Assembly (NCBI RefSeq): GCF_030272615.1
Contig: NC_081414.1
Coordinates: 305,759,664 to 305,823,663 of the forward strand
DNA from: Cryptomeria japonica
Taxonomy: Eukaryota > Streptophyta > Pinopsida > Cupressales > Cupressaceae
Direction: 5' to 3'
Length of the DNA: 64,000 bases
A program made the position numbers and the translations under genes. Of the stretch, positions 21,359 through 33,689 are shown piece by piece. The notes below the pieces were generated by a model. That model searched no databases, had not been told where the DNA came from, and was given only the letters and a program-made list of their open reading frames with translations. How positions within the stretch are numbered: the first letter of the stretch is position 1; every line of letters starts with the position of its first letter.

Positions 21359-22856
21359 ATCCGAAACTAACATAAAAAGAAAAACTGCATAAATCAAATT
21401 CAGAAATATCATAGAGAGTGTGGTGTTATTAAGCTGTAAATGAGGATACTGCCTTAACAGTCTTAACGTTGATACATATTATTCTTACGCGACATGGTAC
21501 AAGGACGAGCATACCAGGCATTTCTGTGGGAGAAGAGTGGAAGGACTGCTTTGGTTGGAAACATCAACCAATCATTCCCTAAAGTAAACTGTTAAAGTTG
21601 CGTAAACAAATAATAGGATTGCTTTAGCCAAATCAATAAACTCTCAACCTTCTCTAGATCAAGAGTAAATCATGTATTCCGTCAAGACAACAGTTTTTAT
21701 TAATTTGGGTTTCGATCATCTCGAGATACGGTTTATTATTAATGCAATTTAAATACTAAGGAATTGGAGTTTCCTGTTGACTATCTTTAGAGGGCATATT
21801 TTAATACAAGCTATTGTATTCTACAATGAAAGGGAATTGTGTTATCTGCACCCAAATGTCTCTTCGGTCGTTCTTAAATAGTTTTAAGGCTTCCATCTCT
21901 GAATCTGTGAAATTTATAACTTAGTCACAATTATTCAGTGGAAAAATTGCCTCAGCTCCCCTCAAAATTGAATATGGATAGCACTGGTTGTAGATGATAG
22001 ATCCGACTCAACTGCAAAAATCTTGATTGTATTTCTAGATGATAGATCCACCATATGACATGATTGAGCACTTGGAAATCTTACTGGAAGGATCCTATAT
22101 TTATTGTGTTCGAAAACTGTAAACCATAGTATTCAGACAACAAGTTCATAAGGTGTCGTTTGCCACATCAGACTTAATAATGCAACACTTCGAAACAACC
22201 ATGAATATTTTCCTATGTTGGTTCAAGGTGTTTTCTGAATAAATTCAAGGGAACAATAATCCTCTTTTTGAGCATGTAGATAAATATTAAGCTCCGTTAT
22301 CAACAATCAGTGAATTTATTCTTGTGGAACAGCTTGATACAATCCGAATGTCAGAGTGTTGTATTGATGCATATACAAAGCATTATAGGTCAAACCATTT
22401 GGACACCAGTTTCCAAGATTGTTTTACTTCTATAATCATTGAATTCAACGTTAAAAAATAATTCAAAGGATAATAAATTAAGTTGAAATCTGCTCATCAT
22501 ATAAAGGTATGGTATGGTGAGTTGTGGCATTGTTAAATAAATCATTTCTACTCAGTTGCGGTGCTCGTGAGCAAACACCGTCCCATTTGTGATCTCACGA
22601 GTTAGTACCTCATTGCAAAAGAACTTGCCAATAAAAAAATATATTTAAATTTCTTCAAATTGTTATAGTTGTTAAGGTCGCATTCATTTATTTATCTCCC
22701 ATAAGGGCAGTTGTAAAATATATATTCATATTACTTCACAATAACAATGTTATTAGCAGATATTTGGTTTTTCATTCTTGATTTCTATATTTTTCATTTA
22801 TAAATTCAGCATGTAAATTTTATCTTTAATTGCATACTTCAAGTTTTGATTTATTT
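21359..22856. other. Spacer, nothing recognised
   Basis: Moderately AT-rich single-copy-looking sequence with no frame above 60 codons on either strand and no terminal repeats I can find. Confidence 0.5.
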
Positions 22857-23531
22857 AGATGGTTCATCTAAAATCACACTAGCTTCTCGAATAAAACCTA
22901 CTCATTAGTGTGATTTCATATGAACCACCTAAAAAGGTCAACACATAGAATATGCTGTTTAAACTTGCCCAGCATGTAATATTTGAATTAACACTAGCAA
23001 AATCTATTCATATGAAATAAAAGAATAGAGAAACTCTATTTCAGTGGCTCGTCTGAAATCACAGTAGCTTCTCTAGTAGAACCCACCTATTAATGTGATT
23101 TCATATGAACCATCTAAACAAGTCAAATCTTAGAATATACTGTTTAAGTTATATCTAAGTTATTATAAGAACAGAGAAACTTTGTTTAGGTGGTTCATCT
23201 GAAACCACAGTAGCTTCTCCTGTAAAATCCACCTGTGATTTTATATGAACCACATAAACAAGTTAATGCCTGAAATATCCTGTTTAAACTTGTCCAGTAA
23301 GTAATATCATATTAACACGACCAAAATCTATTGATATAAAATATAAGAATAGAAAATCTTAGAATATGCTGTATATACTTGTCCAATAGTAATATCCCCA
23401 GAAATAGCACAGCCAAAATCTATTAATATGAAGTATAACCATAGAAAAACTTTGTTTATATGGCTCATCTGAAATCACTGTAGCCTCTCCAATAGAACCC
23501 ACCTAATAATGTGATTTCATATGAACTACAT
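22857..23531. repeat. Tandem array of hairpin-forming units (MITE-like)
   Basis: Four units, each with a 20-22 bp inverted repeat. The 5-prime arm is like AGGTGGTTCATCTGAAATCACA and the 3-prime arm like TGTGATTTCATATGAACCACCT, around a 25-35 nt loop with TAGCTTCTC and ACCCACCT. Arms: 22857-22878/22909-22930, 23043-23063/23094-23115, 23188-23209/23234-23255, 23457-23478/23511-23531. Spacers share GAATATGCTGTTTAA and AAAATCTATT-ATATGAA. A spacer-only unit lies near 23300-23440, and GAAGTATAAGAATAGAG is repeated to 23650. No TSDs or coding sequence were found. Confidence 0.75.
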
Positions 23532-23650
23532 AAACAAATCGATACTTCGAACTTGTCTGATATGAAATGTCAAAATTAACACTACCAAAATCTATTGATA
23601 TGAAGTATAAGAATAGAGAAACTTTGAAGTATAAGAATAGAGCAACTTTG

Positions 23651-25839
23651 TGCCAACCAGATGCAGTGCATACTCGAATGTTTGAGAATGAATATGGAAG
23701 AAACCATTGCAAGAATATTCTTGTATAATAGGGCGACTGAATGAACAAGCTTGTTTAGTTATTTTCGTCAAACAACAGGCCATATTAATGAGGGATTTGA
23801 CACTCTACAATAATGGCGTCATGAGCATACGGCAATGACGTATCATGTATCAAATGTAGTTCCGAATAAAAAGTTGGAGGCTACTGTTTACGTGTCTTAC
23901 AAATAAGCTTTTCCAACAACTTGAGGCCATAATTAGGAGGATGCTTTCTTCGAGAGCCTAATTTATATATGATTCATTTCCATGGTGCATTACGTTGACA
24001 CAATATTGAGCCTAAAGTGAAATGTCTATTTATTCTGGGTTGAATGGAAGCTTTGTAGTGTATGATGAAGGGGTTTGTGTGGTGCAAAAAGTGCAAAGCT
24101 GTGAGGAAGGAGATACCAGACTGGAAAAGGAATAGCAAAGAAACAACCAAGATATTTGTCCAAAACTGCAACGTTCTTCTAGAAGATAGCAATACATGAT
24201 GACTGTATTTAATTGGGTATTTGTCAAACGTGCCTATCCCATCATTTTTTATGTTCAAACAGAAAAAATGGATTTGATCATATCCTTCTTTTTTAATGTA
24301 TTGTGGACATAGGAAGTCATCAGCGGTGGTAGAAAAAACAAATACGCAGTCAAAAATTGAACTTTTGGGCAAGTGAATTTCTACATCAAATCTCATTTTC
24401 CATGAAAATATATAGCTTATATGACGGCATGTCATATAAGAAACTAGGCTTGGTCAACCTTTGCATTGATTGATTGTATGTTAAAAGTATGGAATTTTAA
24501 AGATTGCAAACTGAGAGCATTGGTGAAGGTAAATTTAGCTATAATCCAAATAGAAAACGTCAAAACGGTCATAATTCCTTGTCTTGAAACTGAAAAATTC
24601 TTATGACCATTTGTTTTTCATGGAAAATGGTACTTCAAAAAACATTTGTAAAGTTAGACTTTACTAATCGTCTATATCAATCATTTTGACTATATGAGTC
24701 AATATAGTGTATAATAAAGCCTAGGGGAAGTGGGGCTTTGAAAATTGTCGCCTTTGAGCGTAAAAGCTTACCTAATAGAAAACAGTAAAAAGAGTGTGAG
24801 GTTGCATTAAAGAGAAATTTAGTAACGAAAATGATTAGACTTGATCTTCAGAAAGAGTTGATATTTGTTTTGGTGTTCGGTTTATGGTTAAGCATAATAT
24901 GATTGGAAGTCCAAAAGCAACACAGAGATGAGAAGGAAAACATTGTTTCGAGAAGGAAACAATACAAGATAATAATAAAGAACAGTTGGTTTAAGATATA
25001 AAGGTCATGTGGATTCTGCTGTAGTTGACTATTAAAATTCAATACACTTCGTATCGAGGGGCATCTCTAGCAATTGTGCCATTAATTCGTCATTCTTACA
25101 AGCTATTTCAGATTGTATTGTTGGTCACTTATACGTCATCTCATTGATTGCCATGTTAGACCCCTTATTTTCACTTTTAGCTTTCTACTCCCATCTCAAG
25201 TATTTGTCCACATTGTACATATACCTCTAGTTCAATGCCTTGATTTATATCCTTGCATTTTTTAGAAGAAAACTATAGTATTGTTATATTTGGTAACTTT
25301 CTACCAAGCCTATTAGAGGTATTATAGGATTGACTATGTTTGGTGGAGGTCAAAAATCAACTATTAGAGATGCTATCATAGAGTCCATTCTACTGTTAGA
25401 GATACTATCATAGAGTCCATTCTACTGTAGAGGATGGTGAGACTTTCTCCAATAATACCAAATAACTATGTATTATTCATGGTGAGTTTTCTAATTGACT
25501 TAGCTAATACTTATCTACCTATGTATTACATGATCTTAAGCATATCAATAACAAAAATGCAAGCATATTCAATAAAAGAGAAATTGAAAAAAAAAAAATA
25601 TAGATATTTTATCCAAAGCTTCATAGATAATAGATGTTGATGGGTATCGGATTATAATGATTGCATCTAAATATCCTAGTCTTGAAGATATTTCGACACT
25701 GTATTTTGTTCTTTTCTCTATTTTGATTGCGTAGTTGTGAATTAGTCATATTTTCTTTTTATAGAGGATCTTTGGAGAAATAAATAGCCCTTTCTTAGAG
25801 CATATTGTGAATATTATTATTGAGAATTGTACTTTACGG
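23651..25839. other. Spacer with one longer open frame
   Basis: The only notable frame is 153 codons on the minus strand, 24435-23974. It has no motif I recognise and a composition no better than its surroundings. The plus strand around 24040-24130 reads LNGSFVVYDEGVCVVQKVQ before stops. Neither supports a gene. The rest is AT-rich. Confidence 0.45.
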
Positions 25840-26090
25840 TTTTTATACAGATTGAGTTACTTCATTTCTTGCAGGAATATATATATTGAAGTTAGAGGAT
25901 ATTATCTTTATCAAGTATATATATTTTTCTGTTTTTGACATCGATTTCATTATGCCATTTTTATACAGATTGACTTACTTAATTTCTTGCAGGAATGTTT
26001 TCTCATCGAAGTTAGAGGATATTATCGTTATCAGGTATATATATTTTTCTATTTTTGACATCGAGTTCATCATGCCATGTAGTGATGTTT
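25840..26090 (+). repeat. Two-copy tandem duplication of an exon-like segment
   Basis: A 128-bp unit repeated at 25840-25967 and 25968-26090. Each copy holds TTTCTTGCAG, a 40-42 bp core (25875-25914 and 25993-26034), then GTATATATATTTTTCT. The second copy therefore has a canonical acceptor and a CAG/GT donor around a 42-bp potential exon; the first has CAA/GT. The arrangement looks like a duplicated tiny exon from a decayed gene, or chance splice-like AT-rich sequence. Confidence 0.6.
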
Positions 26091-27871
26091 TATGGATATC
26101 TCTTAATTGAAAAAAAATTGTCTAGCATACTATGTTTTCTTAGTTTCTATCCTATAGACTTGTGCAATAGTCATGCATTAACTATCCCTTGCGTATGGAA
26201 TAGATTCTAAGGAAAGATTCAGTAGAGAATTTTCAAATTTTAAGTTAATGTTCAAATCAACTTTGTCAGATATTAAATCAAGACTTTTCGTTGATGGTGA
26301 GACCAATCATACTGATTCAATAGCATTGGTATATCTTGAGTTGATGCTTTAATATTCTTATGGACATGAGAAAACCTACTCTCTCAACAATTTGTATAAA
26401 GTATTACATTTTTGAAGATTAGATTTTTAGTTCAACAATTTTTTTACATGCATATTGATATTTGTAGATAATGTAATATGTTTGGAAGATCATTTTATCT
26501 ACTGAGGATTGGATATTCATGTATCTACGTGCTTATCAAATTTATTGGTTTTTAGTGGCATTATAAAAAAATTCTGTAAGATTATTTCAGTGTTTGGTTG
26601 TACTGATTACAAGACTCGATTTCAAAATTCAATTTGTGGACTTGGGATATATCTGTTACATATCATGCTAAGAGAGAATTGAAATTACATCAATTTGACA
26701 AAGGTATTATGTTCACCTTATAAAACCTTAACAATATATTTTATGACCATAGGTAGATGGGTCATCATACATTTTTATTTTTGGAATAACTCTTAGTATA
26801 GTTTTATGTGATATCTTATCTAAATAAATAATTAGTTTTATGTGATATGATAAGTACAAGATTATTGCAAGTGTAATTAAATGACATGGATAAAAAAAAT
26901 TGGGGTTGAATGGTTTTGGAAAAATCAACATTTGAAGCTTTTTATGGTCATGCTACATAGTATGATATATCAACATTTGAAGCTTTTTATGGTTGAATTT
27001 GAGAGAATTCCATTCTAATATTAATCAATTATTTCTTCTTCTCTTCAATGCCAATTGATGTTCATCTTTTAACTCATTTAAGGGGACCTTTTCCTATATA
27101 TCATAATGATGTTTCTTTTTGGTGTGTTTGTAGAAATTTAGATAAGTCTTTCTTGTTTCATTTTTAAAACTACTTAACATAAGGAGCATCCTCTACAACA
27201 ACCAAATCATTACAAAAATAATTTAAGGAAATGTCTTCCATATAGAATTCAAATATATAGCCTTTTGACATTCATATGATAGAATTTTCACTTAATATTA
27301 TTTTTTATATTGTATAATGTCTAACTATTATAGAGGAGTACAACACATTATTCAATAATTTTAATTATGAATGATAGTTTTGATATTTCAATATCAAATT
27401 ATCTATGGAATTCCCTTTTTCATTCTCAATTTTGTGTTCATCATATTACAACCAATGTCTAAATGATATAATAGATATCCATAATCATTATTTAACAAGA
27501 ATCTATAAGATCTAGTGTGTCAAATATAAGAAGAAAATTTTCTTCCAAGAGATATTATGATCTAATAGTTATAATTGATTTGTTTCAATCTTAATTGACA
27601 CACAAATAATAATCTATAACTTATCTAAAAAATAGAGGTCACTCAAATAAAACTGATTTATATTAACACATATAATACAATCTTAAAGCCAAGAATACAA
27701 TCAAAACAACTATTACATGTTTTGAATTGTGAGAGGTTAGTAAATAAAGCTACTTCTATTCCCATGTATAGATTTTAATAAGGATGACAATGAGGATTCT
27801 CATGACCAATATGGACTAACACATCATGTTTGACTTGCCTAGATTAAAATAGATTTGATACTAAGTACTTG
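26091..27871. other. Spacer, nothing recognised
   Basis: AT-rich. A plus-strand stretch at about 26200-26340 is open with polar residues but has no recognisable domain. GACATTTGAAGCTTTTTATGG-like sequence is repeated near 26928 and 26970. Confidence 0.45.
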
Positions 27872-28385
27872 AGGATGTAGAACAACCTGAAGTAGGTTCA
27901 GCAACATTGGAGTAGGTTCGGCAGCCTTGGGGCAGGCTCGACAGACCTAGGAAGATGTTCGCCCAGCTAGAAGACAATTTTGCTAACTAAAAGAATCAGA
28001 TTCACTGCTTATCTTGTGTAGACCACAATTACATAATTCACATATGTAGCCAAGATGTGATGCTTGATGTGTAGGTTCTATTTGTGACTTCAAGTCACTT
28101 CTTATTTATATACCTCAAACTCCTTTGCCACTTAGGTCGGCCTTGGCGCCAAAATGCAATAATACAAAATAGATATTCACACGTTATAACTTAGGTCTTT
28201 CCTTAAGAAAGTTGCATCAAATAGGTCATGCCCTATTACAATTACATGAATGCTACACCCAAATAGGGCCTGACCAATATAGGAAATAATCAGAGATATA
28301 CAAATATCAAGGTCGACAGGCCAATTGATATTTGTGTAGTAGGTTGGCCCCCAGAAGGGATCCAACCTAGCTACAAAAACCAACA
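27872..28385 (-). repeat. 3-prime LTR (left copy, truncated) of the 2.5-kb element
   Basis: Matches the end of 29591-30402 from ATGTAG(A/C)ACAACCTGAAG to CTACAAAAACCAACA. About 280 bp found in the other copy are missing at its left end. It holds a 14-bp stem GGTCATGCCCTATT (28224-28237)/28262-28275 with one mismatch. Confidence 0.85.
28298..28337 (-). promoter_or_regulatory. U3 stem-loop, 2.5-kb element
   Basis: 13-bp stem (12 Watson-Crick pairs and one G-T) with a 14-nt loop GGTCGACAGGCCAA. Stem core ACAAATATCAA/TTGATATTTGT differs from the copia stem while size, position in the LTR and loop are kept. The right LTR has the same structure at 30315-30354 with loop GGCTGATAGGCCAA. Confidence 0.7.
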
Positions 28386-28395
28386 CTCCCTCTTA
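28386..28395 (-). other. Polypurine tract of the 2.5-kb element
   Basis: AAGAGGGAGT-type purine run on the minus strand adjacent to the 3-prime LTR, within a 20-bp block identical to that at the copia PPT (15513 onward). Confidence 0.75.
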
Positions 28396-28688
28396 GCTAG
28401 GGAGGATTTCTTTAGAATAACCAAGTCACATAGTGACTACCACCATGGCTATTCCCATGGATGAAAACATAAGTGCTTATTCTCATCACAACATGACGTT
28501 CACCATAGCTACTCCCAGAGGGTGAACAAAATCATCATGGATTTTCTTCCCTGATACCCACCATACCTACTCGCAGAGGGTGGGTCCACCATGCCTACTC
28601 GTAGCGGGTGGAATGAGGGATCTAACCTCAAACTTCTCCCAGAGAAGAATGCAATACTACCATGCCTACTTGCAAAGGGTAGAACGAG
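28396..28688. repeat. Internal repeat A: CACCAT-CTACTC-AGAGGGTG units
   Basis: At least five imperfect units of roughly 28-60 bp, starting near 28441, 28501, 28559, 28587 and 28658. Each has CACCATRCCTACTC followed by GGGTG. Small perfect hairpins (GTCAC/GTGAC, CCATGG/CCATGG, ATAAG/CTTAT) lie in the first 100 bases, echoing the copia hairpin block. Confidence 0.7.
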
Positions 28689-28815
28689 GGCTTTCACCTC
28701 AACCTTCTCCCGGAAGATTTCCTTAACCAAGGGCTTTCACCTCAATCTTCTCCCTGAAGATTGCCTTAATCAAGGGCTTTCACCTCAATCTTCTCCCGGA
28801 AGATTGCCTTAACCA
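28689..28815. repeat. Internal repeat B: three 42-bp units
   Basis: Three near-identical 42-bp units beginning GGCTTTCACCTCAAYCTTCTC and ending CCTTAAYCAAG at 28689, 28732 and 28774, with a partial fourth at 28622. Confidence 0.85.
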
Positions 28816-28830
28816 AGGATATGGCTTCCT

Positions 28831-29005
28831 CTGAAGCTGAAATAACAAACAAGCTCCCTTTGAAGCTGAATACAACAAGATCCCTTTGAAGCTGAAAACA
28901 ACAAGCTCCCTCTGAAGTTGAATACAACAAGCTCCTTTTGAAGCTGAAAAACAACAAGCTCCCTCTGAAGCTAAAAACAACAAGCTCCCTTTGAAGCTGA
29001 ACCTG
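28831..29005. repeat. Internal repeat C: about six 29-bp units
   Basis: Units of TGAAGCTGAA-ACAACAAGCTCCCTT, 26-30 bp each, six in a row. Length varies, so no reading frame is kept, and long frames crossing it are by-products of the repeat. Confidence 0.85.
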
Positions 29006-29578
29006 ATCGTAGTATCACCAACTAAGCTATGTCTCTTAGTCTTTAGCCTGTGATGCTTCCTCACAGGAAGTCTCAAAACCTTTGTCTCTTAAATACAATC
29101 ATCATCTTTATGACCCTCAGTCTGTCCTGAAAGCATTTAAGAGAGGTTACTAATAGTTCAAGACTATCATACATGATTCACTATCCAATGAATTGATAAC
29201 AACATGAAAAATTCAAAAAATACTTACCTCTTATAAGTTAGTTTTCAACATAACCATCCACTTAGATCACACTCAATCATCTGATGATGGTTGTGTGGCC
29301 TTTGGCCTTCACCACCACTCAAAATCCATTCTCATCTATAAGCACTTCATAAATACCCTTGCCATAGGAGTGTGAATTTAGTTTGAAGTCTAGACAGTAC
29401 TTGACATTAGCAATCAATAGTTGTGAATCATTTCCCTGAGTAGAGCGATAAGCCTGGTAGAATTGCATTCATGCTAGTCTTCTTCAACACTTCTCTATGC
29501 TACCTGCTCTGATTTCTCAGTCTGCAAAAAAAGATATAGGATCTACCTTCAAGCTGTTAGGCTTTATGGAAGGAACCC
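29006..29578 (-). other. Leader of the 2.5-kb element
   Basis: Unique sequence between repeat C and the PBS. It has no gag start or conserved motif and probably acts as packaging or leader sequence. Confidence 0.5.
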
Positions 29579-29590
29579 GCTCTAATACCA
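29579..29590 (-). other. Primer-binding site of the 2.5-kb element
   Basis: TGGTATTAGAGC on the minus strand, one base from the canonical initiator tRNA-Met PBS and adjacent to the 5-prime LTR. Confidence 0.85.
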
Positions 29591-30402
29591 TATTAGGTTT
29601 TAGTGATCAAATTAGGCGTATAGATCCAAAAATCAAAATGCAAAGTAAATCATACGCATAACACACATGTAACCTAGGAAAACCTCCCTCTTGGAGGAAA
29701 AACCCAGCAACCAAAGATCTCAAAATTAGATTATATATAACAACAGATTACAATACTCCCCTTCTAGGGCATACAAAGAACTTATTTGAATCACAATTTA
29801 GATCAGACTTGAACAATCATCCAGATTGTTGATTGCAGATCATGTGAGGGAGTTCACTTGACCTAGAACAAATGTAGCACAACCTGAAGTAGGTTCAGTA
29901 GTGTTGGACTAGGTTCGACAGCCTTGGGGTAGGCTCACCAGACCTATGAGCAAGTTTAGCAAACCTAGGAAGATGTTTGCCCAGCTAGAAGACAATTTCA
30001 CTGACTGAAAGAATTAGATTTGATGCTTATCTTGTGCAGACCACAATTACATAATTAGCATATGTAGAAGAGATGTGATGCTTGATGTGTAAGTTCTATT
30101 TGTGACTTCAAGTCACCTCTTATTTATATGCCTCAAACTCCTTTGCCACTTAGGTTGACCTTGGCGCCAAAATGTAATAATATAAAATAGATATTCACAC
30201 ATTACAACTTAGGCCTTGCCTTAAGCAAGTTGCATCAAATAGGTCATGCCCTATTACAATTACATGAATACACCCAAATAGGGCATGACCAATATAGGAA
30301 ATAATCGCTGAGATATACAAATATCAAGGCTGATAGGCCAATTGATATTTCTGTAGTAGGTCAGCCCCTAGAAGGGATCCGACTTAGCTACAAAAACCAA
30401 TA
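29591..30402 (-). repeat. 5-prime LTR (right copy) of the 2.5-kb element
   Basis: 812 bp from TATTAGG to CCAATA; the terminal TG/CA have mutated to TA/TA. A perfect 14-bp stem GGTCATGCCCTATT (30242-30255)/30277-30290 and the U3 stem-loop at 30315-30354 are present. Confidence 0.85.
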
Positions 30403-30880
30403 GAGGCATATTTATATCTATATAGGGGATATTTGTAGATATGATTACTACAAATGGAGATTACCAATATCAACATGGGTAAAATTCAACTTAGTTTGAC
30501 ACTACTATATAGCATGTCCTCTTTAATGTAAAGGGCCTTGACTATATATAGACTGTTGTTGAAATCAAAATTAGAAGTGTAACAAAATATCTTGAGCAAT
30601 CAAACATCCAAGTACTTATCAATCACATTTCTTCACAATTGAAATTTTATTATATGACCAAATTTGTCTATATGTAGATATTTTGATGCATTATCAAGCA
30701 TACAAGTACTTATCAATTGCATTCCTTCACAATTGGAATTTTGTTACATGACCAATTTGTCCATATGTAGATCTTTTGAGATTGTTAAATGTTTATGTGA
30801 AGCTATGAATATTCATGCCTAGTAATGTGAGATTAATTTCCTACTGACTCAAATTTTGGATCAAAATTTCCTATAGAGTT
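30403..30880. repeat. Spacer with a two-copy tandem duplication (94 bp)
   Basis: 30605-30698 and 30699-30780 are about 85% alike (CAAGTACTTATCAAT...TTCACAATTG...TATGTAGAT). The remainder is AT-rich with no gene. Confidence 0.75.
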
Positions 30881-31115
30881 TGTGCCTCCCTTTCCTATTG
30901 TAATCTCAATTATCTCTTAGCATGATATGTAAGAGATATATCGCAAGTTGACAAATTGAGATAATTGATATATATCTTAACTGTGCCTCCCTCTCTTATT
31001 GTAATCTCAATTGTCTCTTAGCATGTACAATTGAGATATATTTTCATTCTTGTACAAGAACTTGTAATCTCAATTATCTCTTAGCATGATATGTAGGAGG
31101 CACAATAGGAGATAT
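30881..31115. repeat. Local repeats of TCTCAATTATCTCTTAGCATG
   Basis: Three direct copies of GTAATCTCAATTRTCTCTTAGCATG near 30900, 31000 and 31065, interleaved with inverted pieces (GAGATAATTGATATATATCTTAA). GTGCCTCCCTCTC also recurs. The structure suggests local rearrangement. Confidence 0.6.
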
Positions 31116-31259
31116 ATCTTAAAATTGATTTGTTCATGCTATTCCTATTCATGTGACCCCTATGTTGGGGTTTGTGTTGTTCCATCTCTTGTGACCCCTT
31201 ATGCATCCCCTTCTAGTGGTCCTTCGAGTTCTAGCTTCTCCAAAAAAAGATGTTGTTAT

Positions 31260-31500
31260 TCCCTCCCTGAGAACACTTAGACTATTCTGTTGGGTCCACT
31301 GCAAGGTCCTAGCTCTATTTTGTAATAGCTTGGTTTTTTGTCATTTTCTATGGATGATTTTAGTTTGTTTTAGCACTCATGTAGTATTTTTTGGTTACTT
31401 TTTTAGTAACCCTATTGTTATATGTTACAACCACTTTTTGTTTTGATAGTTTATTTCTAATTTGTAATGGGTTGAGGTCCTTCCCCACTTTACTAAAAAT
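31260..31500 (+). mobile_element. Possible 3-prime end of a LINE
   Basis: T-rich trailer-like sequence with GGGTTGAGGTCCTTCCCC followed by an A-rich end, a style common at plant LINE 3-prime ends. No coding domain and no TSD seen; weak call. Confidence 0.2.
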
Positions 31501-33680
31501 TAATGCACCATTTTATTTATAGATGTGCACAATGATAATTAATTCTTACAGGGTCTTACATGGTTGTGTGTGAAGACAATTATTACACATAAGGCATCAC
31601 AAGTTCTTATACAAGAAATAAAATGATTCTTGAAGTTCACATCTTACTTGTGAGACATGAATGTTTGTTTACATTTGCATGGTCGCATGTGGAACAAGAA
31701 GTAACTACATGAGGTGTGATTCATATTGAGTATTGTGTAGTGGTGCAAAATTAATGCAATGTTTCTCTTGGTGTTGACTCTGTGTGCCTAACATTGACAT
31801 GTTTTACATTTTTCTTCATATGGATTCATCTTGGATTACATAGATGTATCTAATTATAACTAAAAATTATAAGTTTACATGGATTTTCTTAAGGGACCTA
31901 CTTGTTTTTAGAGTAATTTTTCATTATTTGATATATAAAGGGTTCCCATTGTAGTTATTTTTTAGTTCTTAGCTGATGGTACCAAATGAATGATCTTGAT
32001 GAGAATTCCTACAAATGTTGAAGTATGTAGATGATATTCAAATAATTTTAATATTGAGATGATGTGTGTATGCAAACCATTTCTACCTCTTTGATGGAAT
32101 TGTGAAGAATCCTTATGAGAGTTAATTAAATATATAGTAGTTAACACCAATATCGTTGCTACAGTAATTCCAATGAAATATAACTAGAATAGCATGACAG
32201 TAATCTAGCAACACAAATTTTGGTGTAGGACAATTAGAATTATACAAACCCAACCCTAAAGTAACAAAATCAAAATAGGCATTAAATTTTGATGTCCTCG
32301 ATCATTTTGTAAGTGTGGTGTCTATTACTAAGAACTCTAACAAGTAGCAATGAGTTGAGAAACCTAATGCACTCTAATTTTAAGAAAAAATATGAATCTC
32401 ATTCTTGATACAATCATAGGTGTTGATCCTCTATAAAAATAGTGTTACATACATTTAGAAAAATGTGTCATTATCTAGCAAATTATTTATGCAAAAGATT
32501 ATTTTTTTATAATCATGTTGAAAAGAGAAAGTAGTAATTGGTATTGCAAACTCTTGATGTTTCCAAGAAAACCAAAAGGATTCAAATATCCTATCATTAT
32601 TCAACTATATGTTGTGATTGGATGCATGTAACTAAGGTGTGTTGTGTGCCTTCAATTATAATGATTTCATGTGTTGCATGATTTAACTATTGGATGAATA
32701 TCCTATCATTTTTCAACTATATGTTGTGATTGGATGCAAGTAACTAAGGTGTGTTGTGTTCCTTCAATTATAATGATTTAATGTGTTACATGATTTAACT
32801 ATTGGATGTTCTTTCACATGACAATGTGCATGACATTGTTGCCACTTTCATTTTTTAGTGGTGACTAAGAATTATATGTGCCTACATAAAATTCCTTCTA
32901 TGCAAAGTTTTAAAGAAAATGAATTACTAGTGTAGTACACACTACTCAACTCCACACAAAGCCCCTTTCTAGTTTGGATTCAATAATCATGACATCGGAG
33001 ACACATGCATTATCAAATGAAAGGTGTGATGTATAATATTATTACTACTAGATTATGGGAAAAAGTGTACACAACATTCTCTTCTTTTGTATCCATTACT
33101 ATAACATAATCCAATGTTGCATGATCTCACCTCAATCTAGAGGGGATTGATTAAATATCAATTATTCTTTGAGTTAGACATCATAATAATCAGTTTTCCT
33201 TACTTGGAACTAATTTCTTTTGTATCTTTCTCAAAACTACCAAACAGTTGAATTAGATTGTAACCAATGATAGGGCTTACCAAATGCTCATTTATAATCA
33301 ATTGTGCATTATTATTCTTGATTTGACATAGAGATGTGCTCATGTCTAAACGATTATGAATTGGGAGTTGTCACAACCCTCCTTTATCACTTTTCATTTG
33401 ATACAATTTCTATTATATCTTTTTTTGGTTGAGCTATTGAAAATGGTTGAATAAATATTATAAAAGGATAGATGATGGACCCACATACACACTTGGAGAA
33501 TATAATTCAAAAGGCATTATTTTTTTTATTTTTTTTATTTTTCCCATTCCCAATTATGGCACATCTTGTAGGAGAAATTAGAAGCTTCTATAGGAATCTT
33601 CATTCTTTAATTCCCTTGCATGTAACTCCCCACTAGGATATTAATTAGTTTACCTCAAACCATAGAGTAGAAGATAGAAC
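31501..33680. other. Spacer including a 112-bp tandem duplication
   Basis: AT-rich. 32585-32696 and 32697-32808 are adjacent copies (ATATCCTATCATT...TTGGATG) about 95% identical, hence recent. A T-run lies near 33510-33540. No reading frame is supported. Confidence 0.6.
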
Positions 33681-33689
33681 TACATACTT

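Larger units (their letters stand above)
27872..30402 (-). mobile_element. Non-autonomous LTR retrotransposon (2.5 kb, TRIM/LARD-like)
   Basis: Two direct LTRs (27872-28385, 5-prime truncated on the plus strand; 29591-30402, complete) flank 1.2 kb without gag or pol. The right LTR is preceded by GCTCTAATACCA, the complement of a Met-type PBS with one change. The left is followed by the same CTCCCTCTTAGCTAGGGAGG PPT block as the copia element. So it reads right to left and probably borrowed copia proteins in trans. The interior is made of three tandem-repeat families. Only the right flank (GAGGC) is intact, so no TSD can be shown. Confidence 0.85.

Noticed and set aside
23974-24435. 153-codon minus-strand frame
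   Set aside because: No domain, start context or splice signals, and hydrophobic runs typical of AT-rich chance frames.
28780-29076. 98-codon repetitive protein in the 2.5-kb element
   Set aside because: Product of the 29-bp tandem repeat, whose unit lengths vary and do not preserve a frame.
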